Origin: Linnemannia elongata
Taxonomy: Eukaryota > Mortierellomycota > Mortierellomycetes > Mortierellales > Mortierellaceae
Length of the DNA: 64,000 bases
Assembly: GCA_036320915.1 (NCBI GenBank)
Contig: JAXBDG010000001.1
Coordinates: 682,001 to 746,000, forward strand
Reading direction: 5' to 3'
A program made the translations under genes and the position numbers. Below the pieces are notes generated by a model. The model was not told where the DNA came from and did not search any database. It saw only the letters and a program-made list of their open reading frames with translations. Below, one piece after another: positions 12,744 through 24,068 of the stretch (positions are counted from its first letter, which is position 1; each line of letters begins with the position of its first letter).

Positions 12744-13044
12744 TTAGTACTTCAGGATGATGTAGAAAGCATGGATGATACCTACAAGCATTCAACGACG
12801 AGCAAGAAAAAAAAGAGGTGTTAGCAAAAAGAGGTTGAAAGGAAAAGAACATACATCCAACAAAAAAAAAGCACAAGCGCGAGAAGAAGTGAAGTTTAGA
12901 GGACATACCAGGGATGTATCCAAGACAAGTGAGGGCGATGTTGATGAGGAAGTCGCATCCACAGCCCTTCTCAAGCATCACTCCCAGAGGGGGGAGGATG
13001 ATGGCAAAGATGAACTTAAAGATATCGGAGCAGGTAAGAGCCAT
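12744..13044 (-). CDS. PMP3: PMP3-type small proteolipid (UPF0057)
   Basis: Two exons on the - strand, 13044-12909 and 12781-12744, give a 57-residue protein starting MALTCSDIFKF. The family signature is present: LPPLGVMLEKGC, then a second hydrophobic helix (FLINIALTCLGYIPG) and a short tail IIHAFYIILKY. The exon 2 sequence would be missed without splicing at a GTATGT donor. PMP3 proteins are two-helix plasma-membrane proteolipids that affect membrane potential and tolerance to salt and cold in yeast and plants. Length matches the usual 50-60 residues. A TATA-like CATAAAAG occurs about 135 nt upstream of the start (13178-13185 on the complement). Confidence 0.93.
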
Positions 13045-13864
13045 GTTTGTTGTAGTTTTAGTTAGTTGACGGGAGTTGTTGTCTTGAGTGTGTGTAGGAG
13101 GGAGAGAGAGAGAGAGAGTTGCAGTGGAAAGTGTGAATGAAGAGAAGGAAAAAATAAACGTTGGGTGTTCCTTGTCCCTTTTATGTTAGTTCAAAAAAGG
13201 TCACCTGGTCTCGCCCCGGTCTGTGCTTGAAAACGAACCTAATGATGTCATGGCCAAGCCTTACAAAAGGGCGCCGCCCACACCTTTTACTTTCGTCTTG
13301 TCGTGGGTTCATCCCGTCCTAAATTGTCTAATCCCGATTGCTTGATTGCTTGTCCTGCTGGACTTATTTGTTCTCTTCCACATGCATCGACGACGCACTT
13401 TGTTTTTTTTTGTCCTTCTCGCGTAGCACACAAATGACGAACAGAAATCGTCATTCATTTCTGATATCTCTTTTTTGAGGCTCTCAACAAAAGAGGAGGA
13501 AGACCAAGGGTCAATGTTGTTACGAATTCCATCTAAGCTTGGTATTTTTTGACCTTGGATCCTTCATCAAAGAAAGGAAAACAACGATGAAGAGATAGCA
13601 CATAGAAAACAATATCGTCGCTTTTGTCTGAAGAGTTTGTCATGCCTGCATTATCGTCCTCACTCAGACACTCCAGCAGGCGCTGCTTTTTTTATCAACG
13701 TCCCAAAATAGATTTTTCTAGTGCAGGTACCACATCGTTTTCTCGACGTCATTCCGCGCTTTTGGACTAATGATCCCGCTCTCTAAGGTTCAATGCTTGG
13801 CAACAGCACTTCTTTACCGTGTTTATTATTCTGAAATAAAGAAAGTCAGAAAATCGAAAGAAGT
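13045..13864. other. PMP3 promoter and 3' flank of the GCFC gene
   Basis: No gene is supported. A short GA run (about 13100-13119) lies just upstream of PMP3. The rest is the promoter of PMP3 and the downstream flank of the GCFC-type gene, both on the - strand. Confidence 0.45.
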
Positions 13865-16800
13865 TTACAAACTTTGTGCCATACGGTCAATGATTGTGTG
13901 TCGCTCTTGTGACCGGATGTCCTTTGGTAATGCATGAAATATCTATTCAGAAAGAGAAGAAAAATAGAAAAGTCAGTAAAGCTTCTCGGCTATGGGCAAA
14001 CATAATTGGAATGTGGAATAAGCAGCAAGATAATTACCATTTGATACTTGGCAACGGTATTTTTGTCATCGCCTTCCAGCAGCCTCAAAATGCAGTCGTG
14101 CAAAAGCCCATCGACAACTGGCCTGTCGATCGTGTCCGCAGGCACAAATTTCCGGAGCAACATCAGATTCCTGAACAGCCCGATCGTCTTCCAAAGATAC
14201 CTCTCTCGAGCCTCCACTCCATGAGCAGTCAGAATTGGACGTGGCGTTAGTGGCTGTGCTGCTTGGATGAACTGTAGACGATGGGCTTCCGCTGTGTTGA
14301 GAATCGTCTGAAGAAGGGCTTTGATCAGCTGTTCCATCCTGCTGTTCGAGTTTTCCACGTAGTCTAGAAGCTCTTCCATGATGGCCACCAAGCAATTGCT
14401 CTGTTTGGCAGAGTAAAGGTCTACTCCGCCTGCGCTGAGGAACTGTGTAATCTTGGGACACAAACTCTTGGCAACCACCTTCTTCAGTAGGTCCTTGTCC
14501 ATATCCTCCTCATCATCCTGGTGATCGCTATCTGAGTCACTGTGGTCATACATCCGAGAGGAACGAGCAATGGGGTAAGTAGTGACCGCTTGATGCCATG
14601 ACTGCTCAGAAATGTCTTGCTTGACACGGATAGGGTTCCACAGGCATATCTCCTGACGCACAAAGAGGTCAAAGACCAGTGGCAGCAACAGTCCACCATA
14701 TGCCTTGTTGTAGTCGCTCGGGTATTCCGCTTTCCATGCCTGAAAGTGTCGCTTGACCGCCTCGAGTGAATTGAACTCTGGCCCGACCTCCTTGAACAGA
14801 TTCAGACGGCGATCCTCCAGTTCCATTACAGCATCGCCCAACTCTCTCGCATCGCCACTGCCAAGCTCATCGTCCGTGGAAAGTCCATCATATGTCTCGA
14901 CATCCTTGCCGTCTGCTGCATGGAGTTGTTTCCTCTGCGCCTTCCGACGCTCTCTTTCAGCCTTTCGTCTTTTCTGTGCTGCCAGTGGATCCACACCGAT
15001 GCTTCGTCCAAACTCGTCCACCTCCTGAGCGATAGGTTGCTTGACGTTTGACTTGTTCTCATCATCAACAACATTGGCGAATTCAACCAGGTCGTCCCGC
15101 AAGTCCAAGCGTCTCCTTTCCAAAACCAACAATGTCCTCTCCGAAAGCATTGTCCTGAACTCCTTCTCAATCGCCTCCAAATCTGGATACTTTTCTTCAA
15201 AGAACGCGGCCAAGTTCCTGCAGTACGACCGCAGCTCCTGGAAGAAAGTGTACCGAGCACTGGCCTTGGACATGGCCTCTCCCGACTCCACCGTCCGAAT
15301 GTTGATCTCAGCTTCCTCTAGGTGAACATGCTTCAATTGCGCCTGGTGTTCGCTGAGTTGGTTCTTCAGACTGCTGAGGCGATCCTGTAGCCGTTTCTTG
15401 ACCTCTGCAATATTAGGCACCTGTGTGACAGTTGGAACTGGAGAGAAACGAGACGGGGTATTAGTTACTATTCTTCAAGCCAAGTTTATCCTTGTCTCAT
15501 GTCAGATAAGAGATCATCGGTATGCGATGCACACTTACTACTGATAGTTCTGTGAACAGGTACTGCGGCGTTCTTCTTTCCTGTCTCTCGATTGATCACG
15601 CCGGCGTTCCTAATCTGCTGCATCTCCCATTCTCGAGTCTCCTCTTCATCTTCTTCGTCAGCATCACTATTCGAACATTCAAATCAGAAACAGAAAACGT
15701 TAGATCCAATTCCTGATAGCATCCAAAAACGCACAAACAATAATAATACTCGCGACACTTACATGTCTTCGATCATTTCTTTCCTGGCTGCTCTCCTGCT
15801 CTTTTCTGCTTGTCGTTGAGCTCTTTGTCCCAAAGCCAGCTTATCTCCCAACACTTTCTCGAGATCTATAATATGCAAAGTAAAGGTTTGGCCAGGGTTG
15901 ATATACAATGGGTTGCATCACGGATCGCGGTATATCTGCCCTTGTGTCCATGCTATTACCTGCTTCGCCATCATCCATTTCGTCGTCCTCCTCTCGAACC
16001 ATCCGTGTATTCCTTTCCTCGATCATCTAGTATCCAGGAACCGTGATGAAGTCAAAATTATTAGCCGATTCAGATTGTCATGCAACACACCACTAACATG
16101 CAATGGCAACAAAGAAGGCGCATACCCTATCATCATCGCCTCCTGCAAGAGAAATAAACTCTTCTTCCTCATGATCGTTCCTGAGTCTCATCTGTTCGCG
16201 TTTCTTCTTGGCGAGGTGAATTGCAGCAGCATCGGGTATAATGGTTGGACCTATGTGCGTCATGGTAAAATAACCGCGTTAGTCCAATTCTGATCGACAT
16301 GCTGTGAACACACTACCAAAGTTAAAACAGCAGCAACATAATTGTTACCTCCAAGGAGCGAAGGAAACTTTTCTTCAACGCTGCTTCCATTAGAATCGTG
16401 CAATCTGCTGTTGGGTGCTGTGGATTGTGTTGATTTGCGAAGCTCGTCCAAAGCTTCCTTGCTGTAGGATACCGCGTTGCCGACAGTTGCGCGACTGGTG
16501 ATAGACTGGTGTTGTTGTTGATCCGTAGCGTCTGATGTTTCCTTTCCTTTGTTGTTGGCCAGCCTCCTGCTGGCTGAGCTTTTTTTGATCTTGAAGGTGT
16601 CCTCTGATTCCTATGATAGGCGAATTAATTATCAGTTAGTATTGTGTGAGAGGCGCGGTAGAAAAACAAAAACGAGCTTACGAAACGTTTTTGTAGTTTG
16701 TTATACCTGCTCATCGTCTCCAAAGCTCAGAACTGTGCTTGCTATCTTCTTCTTGACCTTTTTGACCTTGACTGCAGCTTCAGCGGTATCTATACAGCAA

Positions 16801-17007
16801 AAAGAAGTGGAGTGGATGCGCATTAGAATAAAAACACAGAGTGAAGGTGAGGTTGTGAATGGCATCTGCTCTTGAAAGTGTGAGCTGAATGTTGTTACCA
16901 TTGTCTGGAACGGGTGTATTGTTTCCAGAGTCCTGTGCGGGTGTCTCGTCGCCATCGTCGATGTTGACCTTCTTGCGGATGTTTCGATTCTTCTTTGGAG
17001 TGAACAT
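13865..17007 (-). CDS. GCFC/PAXBP1-like splicing factor
   Basis: Nine exons on the - strand: 17007-16899, 16789-16707, 16610-16349, 16250-16126, 16026-15960, 15865-15763, 15666-15539, 15437-14038 and 13942-13865, about 784 residues. All phases agree. The N-terminus (MFTPKKNRNIRKK) is basic, then come YSKEALDELRKST, RMVREEDDEMDDGE and ETREWEMQQIRNAG, all hallmarks of the GCFC/PAXBP1 family. The large eighth exon holds the coiled coil and the GCFC domain, including DLFVRQEICLWNPI and YVENSNSRMEQL. The last exon restores a conserved C-terminus, IFHALPKDIRSQERH. Family members act in the nucleus, in intron-lariat spliceosome disassembly with TFIP11/NTR1-type partners; some bind transcription factors. 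I cannot separate GCFC1 from GCFC2 identity. Confidence 0.88.
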
Positions 17008-17637
17008 GGTGCGAAGAAGCAGAGGTACGGAATGGGCTTGAAAGAAAAGTAAAAAAAAAGAAAAGTCGGTGGCGGATAATATTCGTGGCAAACTCGCAAC
17101 ACAAAATTTCGATGGCTTGGCTCTCGAATCCTCAATCGCCAGGGGATCAGACGGGACCTCAAAGACGAGGGATCCGACTGAAGGACTGGTATCATTCACA
17201 ACAGCGCGACCTCCACCCTGATCAAGTCTACTATCATATGGCTTTCCTTGTCTCGTTTTGTTAAGTAGGTAGGCATATGGTACATATGCTCGTATCGATT
17301 GCCCTTCATGCACCTTGTACAGCGAGGAATGCCACTTGTTTTCAAGCAAACATGAAACTAAAGGAACAAAAGGGATGCATCTTGAAAGATATCCTGGATA
17401 CAGGGAATTGGCGAGGAGCCCCGGCCCGCCATTAGGCATACATAATTGAACGAGGCTAAAAAGAAGAAAAAGAAGACAAGAGACGCGCCTGGGCAAGCCA
17501 GCATAGCCAGTTTTTTTGATGACGTGTCTGAAATTACCCTATTTAAGAACCGTCTTGTGCCCTGAAGTCAATTTTTCCTTTCTTTTCATCAACCCATCCA
17601 CTTCTTCTCACACCCCCATCACACATCATCTTACACA
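17008..17637. promoter_or_regulatory. Bidirectional promoter, GCFC gene and profilin
   Basis: This 630-nt interval separates two divergent start codons and must carry both promoters. No coding region is seen. It ends in a C/T-rich leader just before the profilin start. Confidence 0.6.
17520..17547 (+). promoter_or_regulatory. CRE-like TGACGT and TATTTAAG box of profilin
   Basis: TGACGT (17520-17525) matches an ATF/CREB core, and TATTTAAG (17540-17547) sits about 95 nt upstream of the profilin start, where a TATA element would be expected. Confidence 0.45.
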
Positions 17638-19231
17638 ATGTCCTGGCAAGCATACGTCGATAACAACCTTGTTGGCACCGGCAAGGTCGCCAAGGGTGCC
17701 ATCTTTGGCCATGATGGCTCCCTCTGGGCCACCAGCTCCAACTTCTCGGTAAACGAACCAACCATCCCCCGTGCACTTGTCGACACCATGGGAGCATGAA
17801 AAAGACTTTTCCCACACGGTAGTCTTGTTATGCCCTCTTGGCTATATATTTGTCGTCTCTGAAGGACAGTAAAGGACAACTGTCGTCGAAGACTGGATAG
17901 CTTCTGGACACTGCCGCACTCGTTATACTTTTTTTCTTTCATGGACGAAGTCTGGCGTCGACGCGTCGTGTTACTTCGGGGTACAGTGTCCACAGCTACA
18001 GGAAAGAATGAAAGTATACTCATTCTCCTTTTCCTTCTTACCAATTGGCATCACGGTCATTGTTATTAGATCACCGGCGACGAGGCCAAGAAGCTCGTTG
18101 CTGCTTTCGGCGATATCAGTGACATTGCTGCCAACGGTCTCTACCTTGAGGGCACCAAGTACGTCTTCTTGAGAAACCCCGACAAAAGCATTTACGCTCG
18201 CAATGTAAGTCATGAGCGCAAGGAAACTCCTTTTCCCCCCCTTTGTTTCTTTTCTTTTTTCTCGTTCATTTGATAGTCGGCGAAAAGAAGGCAGGATGAT
18301 GAAGTTCGTGGCGAACTACTGCACTTCGCTTGACGCTTCATGGATTCTTTCTTTTTACGTTCACCAACTCAATCGCACATTGATACTCGCGAGGGTAGTG
18401 CTTGGGTGACCTGAGGCGAGGTGGGAAAGTAAAAAACGATGACAAAAATGTTCGAACATGATACAACCACATGAGGCATGGTTGGATATTTTGGTCATGT
18501 TTTCATGCCACACAACAAGGGAAAGAGGTTCACCTGATTATACACCCTCTGCAAGCAAGGTGTTTGGCAAGGAGCAATGGCGATAGCCAGCAACGCCAGA
18601 TATACCCCTTCAAATGGCATGGACGATAATGGAAGCAGTAGCGAGGGTGGATAGAGGGGTTCAAGAGGACGACTGGGAGTGGGGTCACTAGGTACTTTCC
18701 TCTCTTCCTTTCCTATCCCTACAGTACAGGCATCCTTGTGGAAAGGCGGGTGCCCCTAATCCCCCGGAACTTTTTTTCTATTTTTTTTGGCGTCTATTTC
18801 TGTTCCTCTGGTCTGGACATTTTCCTTTTTTTTTTTTTTTTTTTTTTTTTAATGCTCAGATGATAATTTTGCTCTCTACTTTACAAGACCATACGTTTCT
18901 AATCATTCCATTCTCTTCTGTCATTGTTTAACCTCTTTTTTAGGGTGCCACTGGTATCACTGCCGTCAAGACCACCCAGTGTGTCCTCATCGGTTTCTAC
19001 AACGAGACCCAGCAGGGTGGTGACTGCAACACCGTTGTCGAGGGCTTGGCCAGCTACCTCGTCGGTGCCGGTTACGTAAGTTTGACAACCCTTTTGAACC
19101 TTGCAATACACCCATTGGACACTTGACGATCATTTTGTACCTTTTCAATGTACTCTACATACATACCATTGAGGAATGTCAACAATGCTAACCTTACACT
19201 CTCCCTTCTCTTGAACCATACAATGTAGTAA
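17638..19231 (+). CDS. PFY1: Profilin
   Basis: Four exons, 17638-17748, 18070-18204, 18944-19075 and 19229-19231, encode 126 residues, the normal fungal profilin length. The protein starts [15 protein letters not shown] and contains [31 protein letters not shown] and a C-terminal helix ending ASYLVGAGY. Profilin binds actin monomers, poly-proline and PIP2 and promotes formin-driven actin assembly. The end is unusual: a GTAAGT donor directly follows the final Tyr codon and the acceptor ATGTAG is followed at once by TAA, so the last coding exon is only the stop codon. If this intron were kept, translation would add 16 residues. Intron 2 is long (739 nt) and contains a T25 tract. Confidence 0.95.
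18826..18850 (+). repeat. T25 homopolymer in profilin intron 2
   Basis: A run of 25 T lies in the long second intron, 93 nt before its acceptor. Confidence 0.9.
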
Positions 19232-19813
19232 ACTATCTACAACACATACATATTCGCTATTTTCCACCGGCGTGGTGGAGTGTCGTAGGGGACCGTGTCA
19301 AGGATACCAACCCGACGACGTTTTTTTGCGACTTGCATTGGCGACAAACACATTCCATCTCTCTGTCTCTTTGCGCGATTTATCTATCACTGGCAACTCC
19401 TGCGAAATAACCCCCCAAAAAACTAGAAAAGCCGAAAAAAAGGATCCCAATAAAATCACTTCTAGCCATCAACCCCGTTCCTTCATTTTTGCTATTCTAT
19501 GTTCTTTTTCAACGCTGTACCTTGTCATGATCTTTTCTCTCATTCCTCCTTTTGTCTTTCTCGTTTTTCATTGCATCGTAGTATGTTCTTGTCCCCCTTC
19601 ATATCATGCTGTTCCTTTTAACAAGCAACAAAGATCCAGATGCAACACTAGGCAAACGTAGCACGCAATCGAGTTGGTGAGTGATCGATTGGTGTAAAGG
19701 GCGCACGGATGTATTCAACTAGCTCACAACACCAACCAACACCAATCAACACCAACCTATGCTATGAATCAAACAAAAAAACATGTCAAAGCCCTTTATT
19801 ATCTCTTCGCCTC
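19232..19813. other. Convergent 3' flanks of profilin and ETT1
   Basis: No gene is supported. Three imperfect copies of a ten-base unit, ACACCAAYCA, lie at about 19726-19757 just past the end of the - strand gene. Confidence 0.45.
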
Positions 19814-21623
19814 CTATTCTTCATCCACCTCCACATCGTCTTCTTCCTCATCACCCTCAAAGTCACCGCCCTCTTCATCATCGTCGTCAGCGAACCCTTC
19901 GCCGTCTTCATCTCCTTGAAGGGCCTCAACCTGTTCACGGAGCGCCTCGTTACCTAGATGTTTTAAAATGCATGCACGAAGATCAGACATATACTCATAA
20001 TACATGGAGCATCCTTTGACATGATAGCCACACTCCTTTCCCAAACTTACTAGGGTCCAAGTCCAAGGCACGCGAAAGCTTCTCTGTTGCGGCATCAAAA
20101 CGCTCCATCATCGTATCCTCATCCACAATAAAGCCTGTCGACATCAGATATGCCTGTCCCAACTAATACACGTAAAGAGCGAAAGAGAGTCAGAACATTA
20201 GCACCTCATTCATACTCCATCGCAACTATCAACAAAGACATAAACTTCAAAGGTAATAGGTCGTCTTACAGCTTCAAGAGTTTTTGCATCGCCATCCTCG
20301 TCTTGGAGTTCTTCGGCCTTGACCAAGAGCTCGATCGCCTTCTCAACATAGGCCTTGGCTGGGTTGTCGTCACCCTGGCTTTGGTTGTCAACCAATCTGG
20401 CCTTGCTGTGAAGGCACGATCCGTAAATGCTCAACACATCCGGGTTAGAGTCGATCAGAGCCGCGTTCGCCTTCTGAGCGTCCTCCAAGTGCTGGATCGC
20501 GCGATCAAACACCTTTGCTGCCAGGTCTATTAGAGTCGTGCACACGAAAAAAAAAGGCGACTGTAAATAATTCGACTCAAACTCTCCACCAAGCGGCTCT
20601 CCCGATGTATTCGAGAAAGCCTTGTTCAGAATCATTTTCCTTTTTCTCCACAAAACGGGATGTGACCTAACTTACCATGGTTGGCTTTGAGGTCTAAAGA
20701 GACACCATACTCTTCAAGTTCCTGTGCAGCTCTAATCGACTCTTGAGCGAACGCCGACTCGGGCTTGGCCCTGAGGAGCTTCAATCCCTTGCCAAACGAC
20801 TCCAATCCTTGGTTGACCAACGCCAACTCGGCCTTTCCAACAAGCACAGCAGCATCTCTCTGCTCCTCCGAAGGTTCTTCATCCTCATCATCTGCCAACA
20901 CCATCATTGCCTTCATTGCCTTATTACGCTGATCGCGAGCCTATCATTGAAAGACGTGCAACAAAGGGTCACATCGAATTGTCGCCATTAGTAAAAACTC
21001 AAGCCTTACACAGTGCGTGAAGAAAGCTCCAAAAAAAATGTTAGGTACTTCATCTTCCTTACCTGAGAGATCTGAGCAATACCAAGTCCAAGCAACACAT
21101 TCCCATCCTCACCATCGGTCCTCCTAACCAACTCCTCAAACATCCTCGCCCCTTCCTGCAACATCTCCGTCGACGGCACTGCATTCCCCACCGCAACAAC
21201 ACAAGCCGCATGCTGAACCCGCGTCTCCAATACCTTCCCGCCAACCTCCGTCCCATCATTCACCTCAATATGTGCCTCGGCCTTCTCCAAAATCTCAAAC
21301 TCCTCAATTGCCTTGTCAAACAATGCCTTGGCCATCCTCGACAATGATCCTACGGCTCCGGCTCCTTCACCCTTGGAAACTTCTTCACGCGCCATCTGGA
21401 AGAGCTCGACAGCACTGGGCTTGGTGTCGAACTGGAGGACAATCTCGCCCTCGGCACAGCCCTCGCAGTCAGGGTCCTCACAGTCTTCGGCGTGTTGCTT
21501 TTCTGAAGGGTCCTTTCGCGCTTTCTTGGAATCGTGTTTCTCGGAAGAAGAAGAGGTGTTGGGCGCTTCGGCTTCGGGCGAGGAGGCCTTTCGCTTGTGA
21601 GTCGATGATACCGCGTCAGCCAT
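19814..21623 (-). CDS. ETT1: ETT1/NRO1-like TPR protein
   Basis: Five exons on the - strand: 21623-21063, 20940-20676, 20526-20270, 20162-20051 and 19953-19814, 444 residues. The N-terminus is basic and Ser-rich with a KRKASSPE nuclear-signal-like stretch. A helical repeat region follows, with segments such as LFDKAIEEFEILEKAEAHI, KVFDRAIQHLEDAQKAN, YVEKAIELLVKAEELQDED and RFDAATEKLSRALDLDPSNE. The C-terminus is strongly acidic. This matches the fungal ETT1 (enhancer of translation termination) and fission-yeast Nro1 family, nuclear helical-repeat proteins linked to prolyl hydroxylation of ribosomal protein uS12 and stop-codon readthrough via Ofd1/Tpa1. The partner hydroxylase is not in the window. 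The next gene upstream on the same strand is eIF2-beta. Confidence 0.88.
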
Positions 21624-21999
21624 TTAGTGAATGTGGTTTTGGATTGTCGAAGGGGTTTGAATGGGGAATGGAATGGGAGAGAGTAAGGGGGCCAAAACAA
21701 GAGGCGTTCTGATCAGAATAAAGAAAAAAAAAAGGCCACACTTGTGTGAGCCGTCACATTCTCCACGCGCGAAAGTTCGTGCCCCCATACGCGGCTTCAC
21801 AATTGTTGCCAATAAAAAACGACTGCAAGAGTAGACTTGATCCGATGTGGTTCGTGTGGTAGTTGCAAGCATCCATAGTAAACGGATGAGGAAGAAGCAA
21901 AGAAAGAAGGGAAGCAAACTGAAAGCGAAATAAAAGCATGATTTATTGAAACACCTATTCTCTTCTCCACGACCTCCGCGCCATCCTGGGTTCGGGCGT
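21624..21999. other. ETT1 promoter and eIF2-beta 3' flank
   Basis: This 376-nt interval lies between two - strand genes. An open frame spans it, but it reads through the eIF2-beta terminal intron and shows no family similarity. Confidence 0.45.
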
Positions 22000-23853
22000 T
22001 TACTGTACAGATCAAGAGATAAAAAAAACCACGAGTGGAGTGAGTGCATTGCAAGAGGATGACAATGAGGTACGTTACAAACATATCGACAGTAAAACCA
22101 GAAAAGAAACTTACAGCGGCAGCCTTGACACGCTGAGCGGCACGCTTGCCAGTCTGGGCCTGGAAACCAGACTTGATGGCCGAGACGGATCTTGTGGAAC
22201 CGCAGGCCTCGCACTGCAAGAAGAACAGACGGTTCTCCTTGGTGAGAATAGTATCGGGAGATTTGCAGGTCTTGCAGGTAACGTACTCAACAATGTAACG
22301 ACGCAAAACAGCCTCGATCTGCTTCTGTTGGAAACGACCCTTGATGACCAAGCGCTGGGATCCATCAATGGATCCAGAGGTTCCCAACTCGGCAAACAGG
22401 AACTGAATAACGTGCTCAGGCTGACGATGCATCCTCTTGCAGATATCGGCAACGTTGGCAAAGACAGTCTTCTTGTTACCATCGCGCATAACCGAGGGAG
22501 GAACAATGGTGTAACGCTTCTTCTCACCGGCAAGCTCGGGGTTGTTCTGACGAAGAATCTTGAAAACGCGAGACAAAAGCTATAGAAGGGCAAGACAGAA
22601 AGGCAAGACACATAGTAATGGAGATAAGTATCACTCGTGCACCACATGTCAATGTTTTTTTTTTCAGCCACCAATAAGATGATTCATCCCGCAGTAAAAA
22701 AATGCCCTATGCGACACTAGTGCGTCCAGCAATACGTAAATACGTCTGCCTGAATGTGGAGTGGACAACAAAAGGAACAAAGAGGCTTAATTACCTCGGT
22801 GTATGTGTAGTCGCGGTTGGATCCGATCCAGCCCTCCTCAGCGTCAGTACCAGCCTTGGAGCTGGAACGAGCAGCGCCTTCCTCATCGTCGGCAGCAAAG
22901 ATATCGTCGGGGTCGCGAGCAGCGTCATCGCCCTCCTGATCCTGACCATCCTCGAAAGCAGAGAAGTCGACCTTCTTGGACTTCTTCTTCTTCTTCTTCA
23001 TGTCGCCGAAGTCGAATGACTCGCCAGCATCAGCAGCAGCCTCCTCGCCACCCTCAGCAGTGGCATCATCCTAATAAGTGTATACAAAATGAATCATTAG
23101 CGATATAAGTGCTGTGTCTTATGGACAAAATCAAGGGAAGCAGTTGGGTAAAGAAATTTTGGTATGACATTAAGTTAAAAAAATAGCCCTATAGCTGCGC
23201 CTTACCTCGACCTTGACCTTCTTCTTCTTCTTCTTCTTCTCGCCAAACATGGCCATAGGATCCTCCTCTGCGGCATCTATTTGATATTCAACGACCATGT
23301 GAAGGGTGTTAGTCGTCAGTGACTCATAATAGACATGCAATAGACGAGAGAAAGACAAAAAAAATATCCTTGTGTTGTAATAGCGCGATCCCTGGACCAG
23401 GTGCGTCATCTCGATGAGTCCTGGTCGAGAAATGGCTGAAGAGATTACCTGCAGCAGGTGCGGCCTCCTGTGACTCGGCGGCAGCCTCCTCAAGGGGCTC
23501 CTCCTCGGTCTTCTTGGACTTTTTCTTCTTCTTCTTCATGCTGAGGTCAAAGACGAGCTATTTTGATGCATAAGGAAGATTGCACCGAGGCGAGAGGGAA
23601 AAAGGTTGTGGTGTCGAGTAGATTAGTGAAACTGTGATCGTTCCCAGGTTGTGTTGTTGTGCTGTGAGCTTTCGCGAAAGGGAGCAAAATAAAAGAAAAA
23701 AGGTGCAGAATCCGTGTTTTTGGAGGTTGTTTTTTTGCTGAATGGTTGATAGGCAGTTGTTGTGTCCATGAAGCAGTAGCAGAGAGAGGATATTCTTACT
23801 TCGTCGTCCTGAATCTCCATGGATTCGAGCTTCTCCTCAATTTCTGCGGACAT
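22000..23853 (-). CDS. SUI3: Translation initiation factor eIF2 subunit beta
   Basis: Six exons on the - strand: 23853-23800, 23557-23449, 23276-23206, 23070-22795, 22579-22115 and 22002-22000, 325 residues. Three lysine blocks lie on three separate exons ([32 protein letters not shown]); these blocks bind eIF5 and eIF2B-epsilon. The core follows with [13 protein letters not shown], then a C-terminal zinc ribbon CKTCKSPD ... QCEACGS and the GFQAQTGKR tail. eIF2-beta is part of the ternary complex that brings initiator tRNA to the 40S subunit. The last intron lies exactly between the final Ala codon and TAA, so the terminal exon carries only the stop. The donor GTAAGT and acceptor CTGTACAG are good. 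Confidence 0.95.
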
Positions 23854-24068
23854 GGTTATGAAGTTGTGTGAGTGATGAAAAGAACATTTGGCGGCACACT
23901 ATTTTGACCAAGCTTTTAAAAGCCACAGTGTGCTTATTCACCACGTGATCTTAAGAATACATTTCAGTTTCGAAAAAAGAATTGCCATAATGTTGTTTGA
24001 GTGTTGCTTTATGATGTTGTACAGAGAAAAAGGATGCTACAGAAGAAAAGTGGCTGTTAGGGAGTAGT

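Noticed and set aside
21624..22214. Open frame extending the eIF2-beta C-terminus
   Set aside because: It reads through the terminal intron; all known eIF2-beta proteins end soon after the zinc ribbon.
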